This document shows, in pieces, positions 1 through 11,100 of a stretch of DNA of 64,000 nt. Position 1 is the stretch's first letter, and each line of letters starts with the position of its first letter. The notes below the pieces were generated by a model. It saw only the letters and a program-made list of their open reading frames with translations. It was not told where the DNA came from and made no database searches. Source of the stretch: Protula sp. h YS-2021 (lineage: Eukaryota > Annelida > Polychaeta > Sabellida > Serpulidae); the NCBI GenBank assembly GCA_949752745.1, contig OX457033.1, positions 17,591,907 to 17,655,906 of the forward strand. Reading direction: 5' to 3'. The translations under genes and the position numbers were made by a program.

Positions 1-247
1 ACGTCATTTGAGGGTTACGGTTTTTCCCGATTACTTAGTTTTTTACGCTGCTAAAAACATCGTACTAGGAACATAAAAGTAAGAGTAATTATTGTTGCAA
101 GCTATTATTATTGCAATTATTATTATTTTTATTTTCATTATTATTGGTTGACAGTATCGCTTAGATATCTGCAGCAATGTGGGTGCTTCACATTTTTATG
201 CGAATACTTTCTCATATAACATACCGGTCTTGTTCTGCTTCCCTTAG

Positions 248-2676
248 CCTATTGCTACAGAGAGAGGCAAGGGGGCAAAGCAGGAGACTGCAACGCCAAA
301 GACGGCAACCCGTTTGATCCTTTCTGGGACACGTTCAACATAGAATTTATCGGCTCTGAATTTCACGGTGGTTTGGGATATTCCACGAACTTGTTCAATA
401 CAAGAAAAGGTTAGGAGCAGAGGTAAGTGAAAATTGATGACGAAATGTAAATATGCGTATCCGAGAAGCAGGTTTTCGTGGAATTTGCGATTTGAATCAT
501 TTTCAGAATTTATATCAGTTTTATATCACAAACTGTAAGGGAAATATCCCAGCCGTGACGAAAAGTAAGATGCTGGCCAAAAGAGCTTGGGCTTGAGTTC
601 AGTTAACATCACTTAACGGACTCACGTCCACTGCACTCATTGACTATATATGTTATGGATAAACTCTGGATTTAATGAAGCAAATGACCCCAGGTTATGC
701 ACGAAGCAGCCGAAGCGGTTTACGTCGGCACGAAGTACTAGTTATCTTACGTAATCCTTTCATATCAAGCCGACATCTCGTTACCTGTTGAAACACTGAA
801 ATCGGTGCATAATCCATGCAGTGATTTTGCTGTAAATACAAAGTAGCCGTGCACTTTTGTCGTGCTCGGTTTTAGGAAAAATCTTGTGTCATAACTAGAG
901 GCAAGGCATTTACAAAAGCTCATGTGCTGCAGAGACACACTTTTTTCCAAATTCTCAGTGTAAACACTTAAAAACCCTTCTGTTCTTTGCGCAGATTCCC
1001 CGTAAAGGAGCACCCGGTGATCGCGTTCACGGGTGCACCTGCTGTCTTCCCCGTGGCCGAGGCTCACGTGACGCTACACCAGTACCTGGACTGGTCCGAC
1101 AGCATCGACGCCAAGGCGGAGACGTTTATTCGCCAGAACCTCAGGCGCCCCTTTCTCGGCATACACATGAGGAATGGCATCGATTGGGTAGCTTTACCTG
1201 ATATTTCAGTTTCTCGTTGAATAAGAAAAAAATCTACTGTGAATCTTCAGTGAATTTAGGTTTAAAAACCACATGTCGCCTTTTGCTTAGCTTATTTAGT
1301 TGAAAGCTGCTATTTTGGTGCCATATTTGTTGAAAACTTACATTGTATTTGCCATTAGCATTTAAAAGTGTAACAAAGGTGTAATAAATAAGTAAATCTT
1401 TGTTTTTTGGCTTAAAAAATGACTTCACAAACAATGCTGCAGAAGCCTGTGTATTCTGGGAATGGAACCAGTGAAGACAGATACCCCCTCCCTATTCTCC
1501 CCCCCGCCCCACTGCTTTTGGCAAATATGTTTCAGATTTGGGCAATTCTATTCGTAGCAATTATGGATGCATTGTTAGGGCCTAATTGTTAATCGGTTGG
1601 TGCTATTTACGTAATTAGTTATTTTGCGCATGCGCAGAAAAGAGCTTGCGAGCACGCTGACGGCAGCAGTTCGCGGAACTTGTTTGGATCGGCTCAGTGC
1701 CTCGGCTACCGCCTAGAGAACGGCGCTGTCACACATGACCTGTGCTTCCCGCCAGAAAACACCATCGTTAAACAGGTGAGGTGGGCTGGAAGGAGGAGGG
1801 GGCGGGGGTGGGCGCTGGCGTGAAAAATCGGGGCCTGAGAAGATGCTGGATGTGTAATATCGAGGAACAGTGTTGTGAGGGGAGATGATGAGAATTGCCA
1901 CCAGCACTTGTCATGGGAAGGGGGTGGTGGTTAAGTGTGAAACAGTACGATCCGACTTACTGGACAAAAGGCAAGTAAGAGGTGTGTACTTAGTTGAAGC
2001 GAGGCGTGAACTTGATTACATAAAGGCAAGTTCTGGAGCCGAGTTTGTGGTTTGAAGGGTAGGTATATGGCGGTATTTCCATGATTCGGTGATCATACGT
2101 AGATTCTAAATGGCCGGTCCGGTGCTAAGGAATTGTGAGTGGAGAGAAAAAAAAGAGAAAAAACGAATCTTGTTCTTATCTTTTTTGTCTGATAAAAAAA
2201 ATAATGAACGATGCTGGTGGACTACTTTTTGTAGGTGAAAGCAGCGGTGAAGAACCTGAAGGCGGAGTTTGTGTTTGTCGCTGCCGACAGCGACCATATG
2301 CTTGTGCAGTTCAGGAAAGCCATGAAAAAGGTGTGCGTTGATCGAGATAAATGAAGGAAAAGCAACTTTTAAAATTAAGTTAATCTTTACGTTTTTATGG
2401 CTCAGTAGCACTATTAGTAGCAATAAGAATATTAATAAATAACAACAACAGCAACAATAATAAGTTCAAGGTGCGTGTTTTGTTACGCATCAGGTGACTT
2501 TCGTGAAGCTACCCGAAGCTAGCCCGCACGTAGACCTTGCCATTCTGGGCCGCGCCGACCACTACGTCGGTAACTGTGTCTCCACCTTCTCGCACTTCGC
2601 CACCCGCGAGCGCCGCGCCAAGGGCAGAAGCGTCGAGTTTTGGGCATTCCCGCAGAAATCTCATGATGAACTTTGA
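248..2676 (+). CDS. POFUT1: GDP-fucose protein O-fucosyltransferase 1, 3' exons (partial)
   Basis: ER enzyme that transfers fucose from GDP-fucose to Ser/Thr in EGF repeats such as those of Notch. The exons I can join are 248-422, 995-1187, 1638-1775, 2235-2330 and 2494-2676 (TGA). Together they give about 222 residues of a family usually near 390, so the 5' exons lie left of the window. Family landmarks seen: [12 protein letters not shown] and IEFIGSEF in the first exon; [12 protein letters not shown] and [10 protein letters not shown] (GDP-fucose-binding loop) in the second; a QCLGY block in the third; [12 protein letters not shown] in the fourth; [19 protein letters not shown] (conserved GNC-S-F acceptor region) in the last. 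The protein ends KSHDEL, a KDEL-type retrieval signal, as expected for a soluble ER protein. Splice phases agree (2,0,0,0). One oddity is an in-frame TAG at 412-414 in the first exon, 8 bases before a consensus AG|GTAAGT donor. It could be a null allele, a sequencing error or an alternative splice. The neighbour FIRRM is convergent. Confidence 0.93.
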
Positions 2677-5024
2677 CCCCATTTCCCCTCTAGTAGGTTG
2701 TTAGGTCTGAACATTTATCGGCAGTTGTGCAGTTGTGATATGATTTGTCATGGTCATGTTTTAGAAATTTATCAGTTTGTTCTTTAAAAAGCAACGAAAT
2801 GCATGTATTGATTGGTGATTACTTATGTACAACTCATGGTTCAATTACAATGACAGAAACACCCAGCCCTGTGCAAACACTGGCACAGGATATCAGTGAA
2901 GTGGTCCTCCTGTTAGGGTACGTTTGTTGGGGGACGAGGGAGGGGGGTCGGGGTGTGTTGAATCCAAATCGGCGTGACGCGGGGATTTTCTCAAGGATAA
3001 TACGGACGCTTAAGAAAAAACTGATCGAAGCTTTAAAAAGTTGTCCTGTAGCGAAACGTTTTAGCACATGAAAAGAAGGAAGGAATAGAAGTTTCTCCCT
3101 GGTTTCACGTGCACAGGAAGATTTTACCGTAATTCATGTTACTGTCAACCCAGTTATTTATTTATTTTTTTTTGGTCTGCTAATAGATGGCCATAGAAAC
3201 TTGAACATGCAGCAGTTGAGAAAATATTCAGGCGCTTTTAAGTTTCGAGGAAAGTAGGAAGATTGAATCAGTACATAGATGCGAAGACTTCAGACAAAGT
3301 TACGAACAAATTTGATAAAGTTTTAATGTGAGCCATATGATAAAGTGATCATTGTGTATGAAAAAAAAATGAAAAAAAAAGAGAATAAAAAATTTGAAGT
3401 AGTGTTCTGTACTTAGTTTTGAAGACTGAAGGTAGAATTTGTTTGTTCCAATTACAGCGAAGAGTATTTTTTTAAATATTGCAAACAAAACCTGTGATAT
3501 TCACTTTTTTTGGTTAATTTTGTTATAATAAATGTCCAGTCACTGCCTAATGTGAAGTTGTGACGTTCTGTCATAGATCTGACGTGTGTAGAACACTAAC
3601 GCTAGGCATGTTTTTGTTATTGCCTTAAATCAAGTGCTTTGAAATTGTTGTGGCATGCTGTCAACTCGTCTTTTATTTGGTGTGGTTATACCTCACAAAG
3701 TGATCAGAGGCTGTATTAGCGCTGCTCTGGAATTTTTTTTCACTTTTTTGATACCATCTCAACGATGTCTTATGATCTATTTTTTTGTTATTCCTATTGC
3801 TGTGTTTTCTCGCATCAAGTGTCCAGGCTCAGCCTAGCTGAGTGGCATGTATGTATATTGAAACATTTCTAAATATTCCGAAATTTAGGGCTTAGTGATA
3901 GATTTAGTTCTGATTTACGTTCAGTGAGAGAATCATCCCCAGGGAAAAATATCTGGAAAGACAAGAATATCGACGAAGGTGCTTGAAATCCCGTTGCTAA
4001 GATTAGAATATTAGAATCTGTATTATATTTGGTTCTTTTCTTTGTTATTTCTGTGTGAAAAAAAACATGATCAAAAGCTTTTATTTGAGTAGAGAGTTGT
4101 ATACAATATTTTTGATACATATATTTATACACCAGATTAAGATTATATATTCGGATTCTTGCGGTGCTCTGAATCTCAAAAGTAAAAAAAATCAATAAAA
4201 TAAAATAATAATAAAAGAAATAAAACAAATAAAGTTTACTAGTTCAGCATCGCTTCAAGCCTTATGTTTTTGTAGAAGCGCTCAAGGAAAAATATTTAAA
4301 CGCTATTGTTACTCAGAGCTTATTGAAAGAATAAAAGTTGAATATGAAGTTGTTAGTGTTTTTTTATGTCGAGGTCACGAATGCTGCCATCAGAGGACCT
4401 GCATCGGCCTACCAAGCCGTATTTAAGGGCCCGTGTCGATCGTGAATTTTTAACAATTGTATAAAAGTTAAATAGATTCATATGATAACATTTGAAGTAG
4501 AATATAGTAAGATTTATTCGACAGTGGGATAACTAATGATCTGACTGTGAACTAGAGCCGCCAGTGTACAATAATTCAGTCACACCCTCACATATCACAG
4601 CCTTCAGTTTTAGTTAGCAGCTCTTAACTACGATTACCGTAGTATTTCTTCGGAAATTCTCTCTGTGAGAAGATGGTGGGAAGATCGCGACAACCTCCAC
4701 ATCGTCAAAACTCTCCATGATACCAAGCCTGAAATGGATAACGCCTGCGTAGGTTTACGCGAACGAGTTATTACATCGGTGCATCTATAAAGAAAGGATG
4801 CAGTGAAGCTCAATCTATATCAAGTTTGCTGGTTTAATGATATTTTTTTCTTGGGGTAATTTTTTTTTCAGTGATCAAAGCTCTTTGTACCTTTTATGAG
4901 AAAGGGAAAAAAGTTATTTACCTTTGTCAAATGCAAACTAAAATCACACCTACTGCCAAATTTCAGTCACTACAAATCAAGTGAAAACGCAGATAAAATG
5001 TACATCGCGTACTACTGTTAATAA
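2677..5024. other. POFUT1 3' UTR and convergent intergenic spacer
   Basis: No coding signal seen on either strand. AATAAA hexamers at 3384-3389 and 3537-3542 are candidate POFUT1 poly(A) signals, and others occur further on. The rest is AT-rich unique-looking sequence up to the 3' end of FIRRM. Confidence 0.55.
3384..3542 (+). terminator. Candidate POFUT1 poly(A) signals
   Basis: Two AATAAA hexamers (3384-3389 and 3537-3542) lie 0.7-0.87 kb after the POFUT1 stop. In such AT-rich DNA these are weak evidence; cDNA ends would decide. Confidence 0.35.
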
Positions 5025-5030
5025 TTTATT
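5025..5030 (-). terminator. Candidate FIRRM poly(A) signal
   Basis: TTTATT on the + strand reads AATAAA on the - strand, about 90 bases after the FIRRM stop codon at 5116-5118, in a suitable position for 3' end processing. Confidence 0.5.
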
Positions 5031-5115
5031 AAATCAAAGGCAAATGCCGACAGCGTTATGTACTATTTTCAAAATTAAATGTATACATGTTTTGATATTC
5101 AATGTCCATTTTTCT

Positions 5116-8100
5116 CTATACTTGGGGCACAATATTCTTTAAAGTGTTCGCCACGTTTTTCAGATCAGTGTTGAGCCAGTTGGGTACGATTGTAATCCGT
5201 GACATAATCTGACTGAGCTCTGACGAATCTGACTTCAATCGCGTCACCAGTAAACGCACACGCTCCTCTGTGGCTTTCTGTAAAAAAACACATATCAACA
5301 GAAAAAAGCCGTTAACCCACGAAAAAATTAAATGTCACTACCTAAACATTTACTGAGTATTGTTGTTATGGAATCCCCCGGTGGGTCGGCGGAACAAAAA
5401 GGCCTAACACACAACAGACTGAAACACACAACAGAGGTTGGCCTTTGGTGAATAACGTGCAGTACAGATGATTCAAGTTCTTATGAGGACAAGTATGGAC
5501 GCTGACTGAACACGACACGGACAAGTATGGACGCTGATTGAACACAACACGGACAATAGAGACTGATTGAACACAACACGGACAAGCATGGACACTGATT
5601 GAACACGACACGGACAAGTATGGACGCTGACTGAACACGACACGGACAAGTATGGACACTGATTGAACACGACACGGACAAGTATGGACACTGAATGAAC
5701 ACGACACGGACAAGTGTGGACGCTGATTGAACACGACACGGACAAGTATGGACGCTGATTGAACACGACACCGACAAATATGAACGCTGATTGAACACAT
5801 GAGCTACTTACATCGAGCTCCCCCTCTTCTAGTTTTTGTCTCTTTGCTTCAGGCTAAAAATAAATAAAACGCTTGTCTTTGGTTTTATTTTAAAACGAAG
5901 TCATTCTATATAGTTGCTCATAAGAGTTGAAATAAACGTTTGGTTACAACTGAGATTTCACACAGATCCAAAAACAAATTTGATACAGCAAAAAAATTAA
6001 GAAATAAATTTAGCCAAACTGCATTCCAGAATTCTCTCCAATAGTAACACAGCTGTGTCAGAACTCCAAGAAAAGGTTCAATGTATAGACAACAGCAATA
6101 AAAAAATGATCTAAGTATTACGTATAAATATTAACCTCCTGTAAAGAGTTCTCCTCAAAGCAACGAAGTGCAGAAAGAGGAGGATAAATAACATCACTGT
6201 GCAGCCGCCAGAACTGTTGGACTGTGTCGTACTGGCACTTCACGTCATCCAAAGTCGCACTACTTTCCATCGGCCGACCCTCTGAAATCTACAACAGTAA
6301 CACTAATATTCCAGTGGTGAACAAGTTCTGCCAAATCAAATTACTTTTAGAGAGCCCGTTCCAATAAGGAAAGTAATTGAAACACCTTGATTCCATGCGA
6401 AAACTATACGAAAATTTATTTAAAATGATCTTAAAAAAATATAAAAAATTCTCCATCCTCCCGACCCCTTGTTCAGCTGGGCGACCGCAGCGGCCTGTGA
6501 GGTCTCTCTGCCCCTTACCCCCGCCCTACTACCGCTGTCCCAACCCATCATCTCTTAGAGCAGGCGGCCTCTGGTGTCTCGACATGAGCCATGCACGCCA
6601 ACACCCCCGTCCACCTCCCCTCCCCCCTCGAGCACTGGCTTGTTGAGGTAGGCGACCACAGCGGTCTGTAGTGGCTCGCTGCCTCTCCATACACGACGGC
6701 ACCACCGCCCCCCTCCCACCCTCTCCCATCCCCCCACCACCAATACCTTACAGAGGTAGACGACCACGGCGGTCTGTAGCGGCTCGCTGTCCCCCATACA
6801 CGCCGGCCTCACCGTCGCCCTCCCCACTCTCTCTCATCCCTCCACGACCAATACCTTATTGAGGTAGACGACCACGGCGGCCTGTAGTGGCTCGCTGTCC
6901 CCCATACACGCCGGCACCACCCCCCTCCCCACCCCCCGCATGACCAATACCTTATCGAGGTAGGCGACCACGGCGGCCTGTAGTGGCTCGCTGTCCCCCA
7001 TACACGCCGGCACCAACCCCCTCCCCACCCCCCGCATGATCAATACCTTATTGAGGTAGGCGACCACGGCAGCCTGTAGCGGCTCGCTGTCCCCCATACA
7101 CGCCGGCACCACGCTCTCGTGACTCGTTCTCTCCGCGAAGTGCGCGAATGCGCTTAGACTCTGCTGCTTAACAACGGCGTTGTCGTCACTTAGCAACCGC
7201 CTGAACAGTAACGCCAACAGCTCCATTATGCGAGGTTGCTATAGAAACAAATAAATATATTAAAGGTTAATAGCATTTAAAACAAAACCAACTGACAGCA
7301 ATAAATCCGCAAAAATGATTGCAAACGAAACAGACGTTTGCTGACGAGACCAATATTCCCTATATTGGAAAATCAATTTGTAAGTTACTCAGTAACTCCT
7401 TCTGGTACTTGAATGTTCATCCAAGAAGCTTGCAATAGCGAAATTACACACAATACTGCTGTTAAATGTAATATCTTTACATATTTTTATTCACCCTCAA
7501 TTCAGGATAAAAAAATGGATATAAGAAGCGTTTGGGTACAGCCACAGGGCGGTGGTTATGTACCTGCGGACAGGATGGGAAAGTCATGCCGGCATACGAT
7601 GCCGCAACAGCTAGACACGACAGTTTCATATCAGCTGTCACCGGTCTCTCATCCAGCTGCAGCTGCGCTATAAATTCCAATACCTGAAAATAGATTTACC
7701 AGGTGTACCGCCAACAGTGAAAGACAAACGCAATCTCAATAAGCAATAAGAAGAAAAGGAGAAAGACATTTACACAACTTAGGTATAATCGAGGGGAGGC
7801 CTTTACGTAAACTACTTTTACAATGAACGGATGAAGTCATAACTTTGTCGTAAAAAGGGAGGGTCGAAATATCCGACAAAAATTTTGCGTAAGTACTTTA
7901 TGGACGACGTCATGTTTACTCAATGACACAAAGCGTCTATAGGACAAATAACGCTGGTCTTTGTAACCGATTCTCCGCAACAATTTCCACATGGATCACA
8001 TAGTGCTGAGAGCTTGTTTTCCAGCCCGTCACGTGTTCACACAGAGCTCAGGACTTGTTTTCCAACCCGTCACATGTTTACCTGAACAAGCTCAGTATTT

Positions 8101-11100
8101 GTCATGGCGTGGCATAACCTAGCGGCAAGCTCTAGGACAGCACTCACGCACTGACGGACGAACGGTAGCTCCTACACAACAGACCAACGCCAATCAATAG
8201 TACACAATAGTGTTATCAGCTATCGCAAACACGTCCTTTCTCGTTATATGATTCAGTGAGTTAGAAACGGATTCAAGGCCACACGCAGCACTAGGTTTTA
8301 AAGTCAAGAACGACTGTTGAAAGTGGAAGCAAACACAATGGTTCAAATAAACAACAAGCAAACAATATAAAAGGGTTTGCCTTCTTCGGTGTAGCTTATG
8401 TTATCTAACAGTCACATTTCGGCATCAAACTGTATTTATAAAAAGGGAAAGAAAATGATACACTGATGTGCTTAAGGGCTTGTCTAAAGCCTATTCCTTA
8501 CTGCGGTCATATCGCAACTTGAAAACAGCACAAGGAGTGACGTCACTTCCGGTATCAACTCCCTCATATGTGACGCAGACACGTGACTCTCAACAACAGC
8601 TGGGTGACGCAAAAGGTTCACTGAACACTGCAGAATTCTTTTCTACAAACAAATTCCCCTGTTACTAAATCTGGTTCTTAATTTCTTTACCAAATTTGAA
8701 TCTCGACTTGCAGGTTTTACATTCCCGATATATTTGATAAGCATGTCGCTGATGCCACCCCCTCCACTTATATCTGTTGCGTAAACGCAGAGTAAAGAAG
8801 GCTTACGAGGTGTAGGAGTTGCGCGGGGGTGTGGGGGGCCCAGGAGTACGCTTCGGTGGTGAGCCGTTTGCAGTTCTTCACGATTTTATCTGTGAATTCG
8901 CAGTGAAAACATGTAGAGGCAGAATACTCCACAACTGCGGATACTTATCCACACTGAATTGCTGCAGTCTCTCTGTAAAGAAAAAAAGGGAAAATACATT
9001 TATTCAACCAACTTTTTTAAAAAAAAATCTGCCCGTTACTAAAGTGACGCAGGTATTGGATGATGGCAACTGAGCAAATATCGTGTATATTTTTTTCTGG
9101 GAGAATCATGAGCATTAATTTTGCAAAATGTTGTAATTTGAGCTTCGTTCTTCAGACATATGGTGCACAACTGAAGGTTATAACTACCTGGTGTTCCGGA
9201 GCGAGGAACTTTACAAGCCTGGCGAGTAACAGCGCCAGATGGCAGCATGCCTGCAGGATTGCCATGGAGACGTGAAGTGCGGTGAGAAAATCACAGTGAT
9301 CGCGGCAAAGCTCCGCGCTTCCAAACCTGCCACCAACAAACAGACCGTTCCAATTTTCCGAGTTAATTTATTTTACTCTTCGAATTTTTTTTTGTTGGGG
9401 GGGGGGGCAGTTCAGAAATCAGATCTAACTTTTACTCATCACGGGTAAAAATGTGCTTGCCTTTGACTGGTATTCGTGCATTACAACCGCTAGCTTAACT
9501 GTCGAGTTATACTTTCAGTATGTGTGTATGTGTGGGTGTACATATGTATGAACATGACGTCAAGGTGGGGTGGAGATATCCTTATCCATGTAGGTTGATT
9601 TGTATGACGTAATGAGTGGACAGGGGGTGGGGAGCAGTCACCTGGCGAGGAAGCACCACACATCTATAGCCAGAAGAGCTTTGTGTCGCTCTCGCCTCAA
9701 AACATTTTCTAAAAGACAAGCCTTCTGCAACATAATCACATTTCATGTACTTAAAAAAAAACGCGCAAAATATACGGTATTTGAAAATAGTCATATACTA
9801 TGTACAACCGCACCTAAGACAGAAATCAAGTCATTCCTTAGTATAACGCTACGACAGAATTCTTCAAGTCATGAAAAAGGAGGTCCTCGTTCTCTGGCAG
9901 TCCTGCACAGACCATGCCATCAATGCAATGTGAGTCTCGACTTACCACTGCGCTGAAATACTGCGGAGGGCATGACGCTACGAGAGCGCATAACTTGACC
10001 ACAGTGCACTCGTACACTGTCACGTCACGCTGCGCTTGTCCTGCCAACTGCACTCCTGGTAACGTTACCCTTGTGCCTGCGCACTTTCACATACAAACAA
10101 TAACATTTTATTCCGTCCATTTTGATCACGGCATCTTCACAGTATAAAGTATACATCAAGCGTATGAAATTTTTAACAGGCCTACTTAACTAACTAAAAG
10201 TGCAGCATATATTTTGCCTGATTTCTTTTCATATTAAATTCACATTAATTTTAAAATTTTGATTTTAAAGATTTTTGATTAAATGATACAAAAATGCAAA
10301 AACTGAACAGTTTTTTATCTTTTCTTATAGTTATACTTTAATATAAAGGATAAATATGAAATATTGCAATATCGCTCTGTTTAAACAAAGAAAAGTTTAA
10401 AAAATTGTTTTACAAGTTCATCTACAAACTGTTAAGGTGTAAAAAATAGAACGTGTGGGACAACATACCTCCACGTAACAGAGAGAAAAAGCTTCGAAAA
10501 GGGCATGAAATAAGGAACGCCAGTCGCCACGAGGATTGCAATTAGAATCTGCATTGATCGTCTGAACTGGAGCAGTGCTGGCGGTGGCAGGAGATGGCCC
10601 CAGCCCATCAGCTCCCGTGTGAGAGCTCTGCGTAGGAATATAGTTGAACCACATATGTGCTGCGCCGCAAGCTAGACGGTGCAGGCTGTCGCTTGTGTGC
10701 AGCAGTAGTAACAAGTGCGCGAATCTACTCTCGTCTGCGTGAAACAACAAATTTTAACTTAAACGAAGTCAAAGTCAAAGTAAAAAAAAAAAAGCACTGC
10801 AAATTACGCGTTACGCGTTTATACCTGAATTGTTTGTTGCTTTTTTATACTTCAAATAGTTAACACTTTGAAAAGGTTACAGTGCATTTTCTAAACAAAA
10901 AGACATGCGTCATGTATGAGCCATTATTTGGATCTTGTTAAGCCCCTTGATGTCAGAGCATTTATTTTTATTGGCATTTTTATTCACTCAAACATCGAGC
11001 ATTTAAAGCATTACAATTAAATTAAAACTATTTATTTGTAGTTAGAAAAAATCTCAAGACCTTAGCTATTAAAAAGATTAAAAAGATTACGTGACATTTA

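Noticed and set aside
5366..5800. Three overlapping frames rich in SVHTCPCRVQ-type repeats
   Set aside because: Products of the 32-bp minisatellite read in three frames.
9039..9275. + and - strand 70-aa frames around 9.0-9.3 kb
   Set aside because: The real signal is the FIRRM exon 9188-9326 on the - strand in another frame, joined in phase on both sides.
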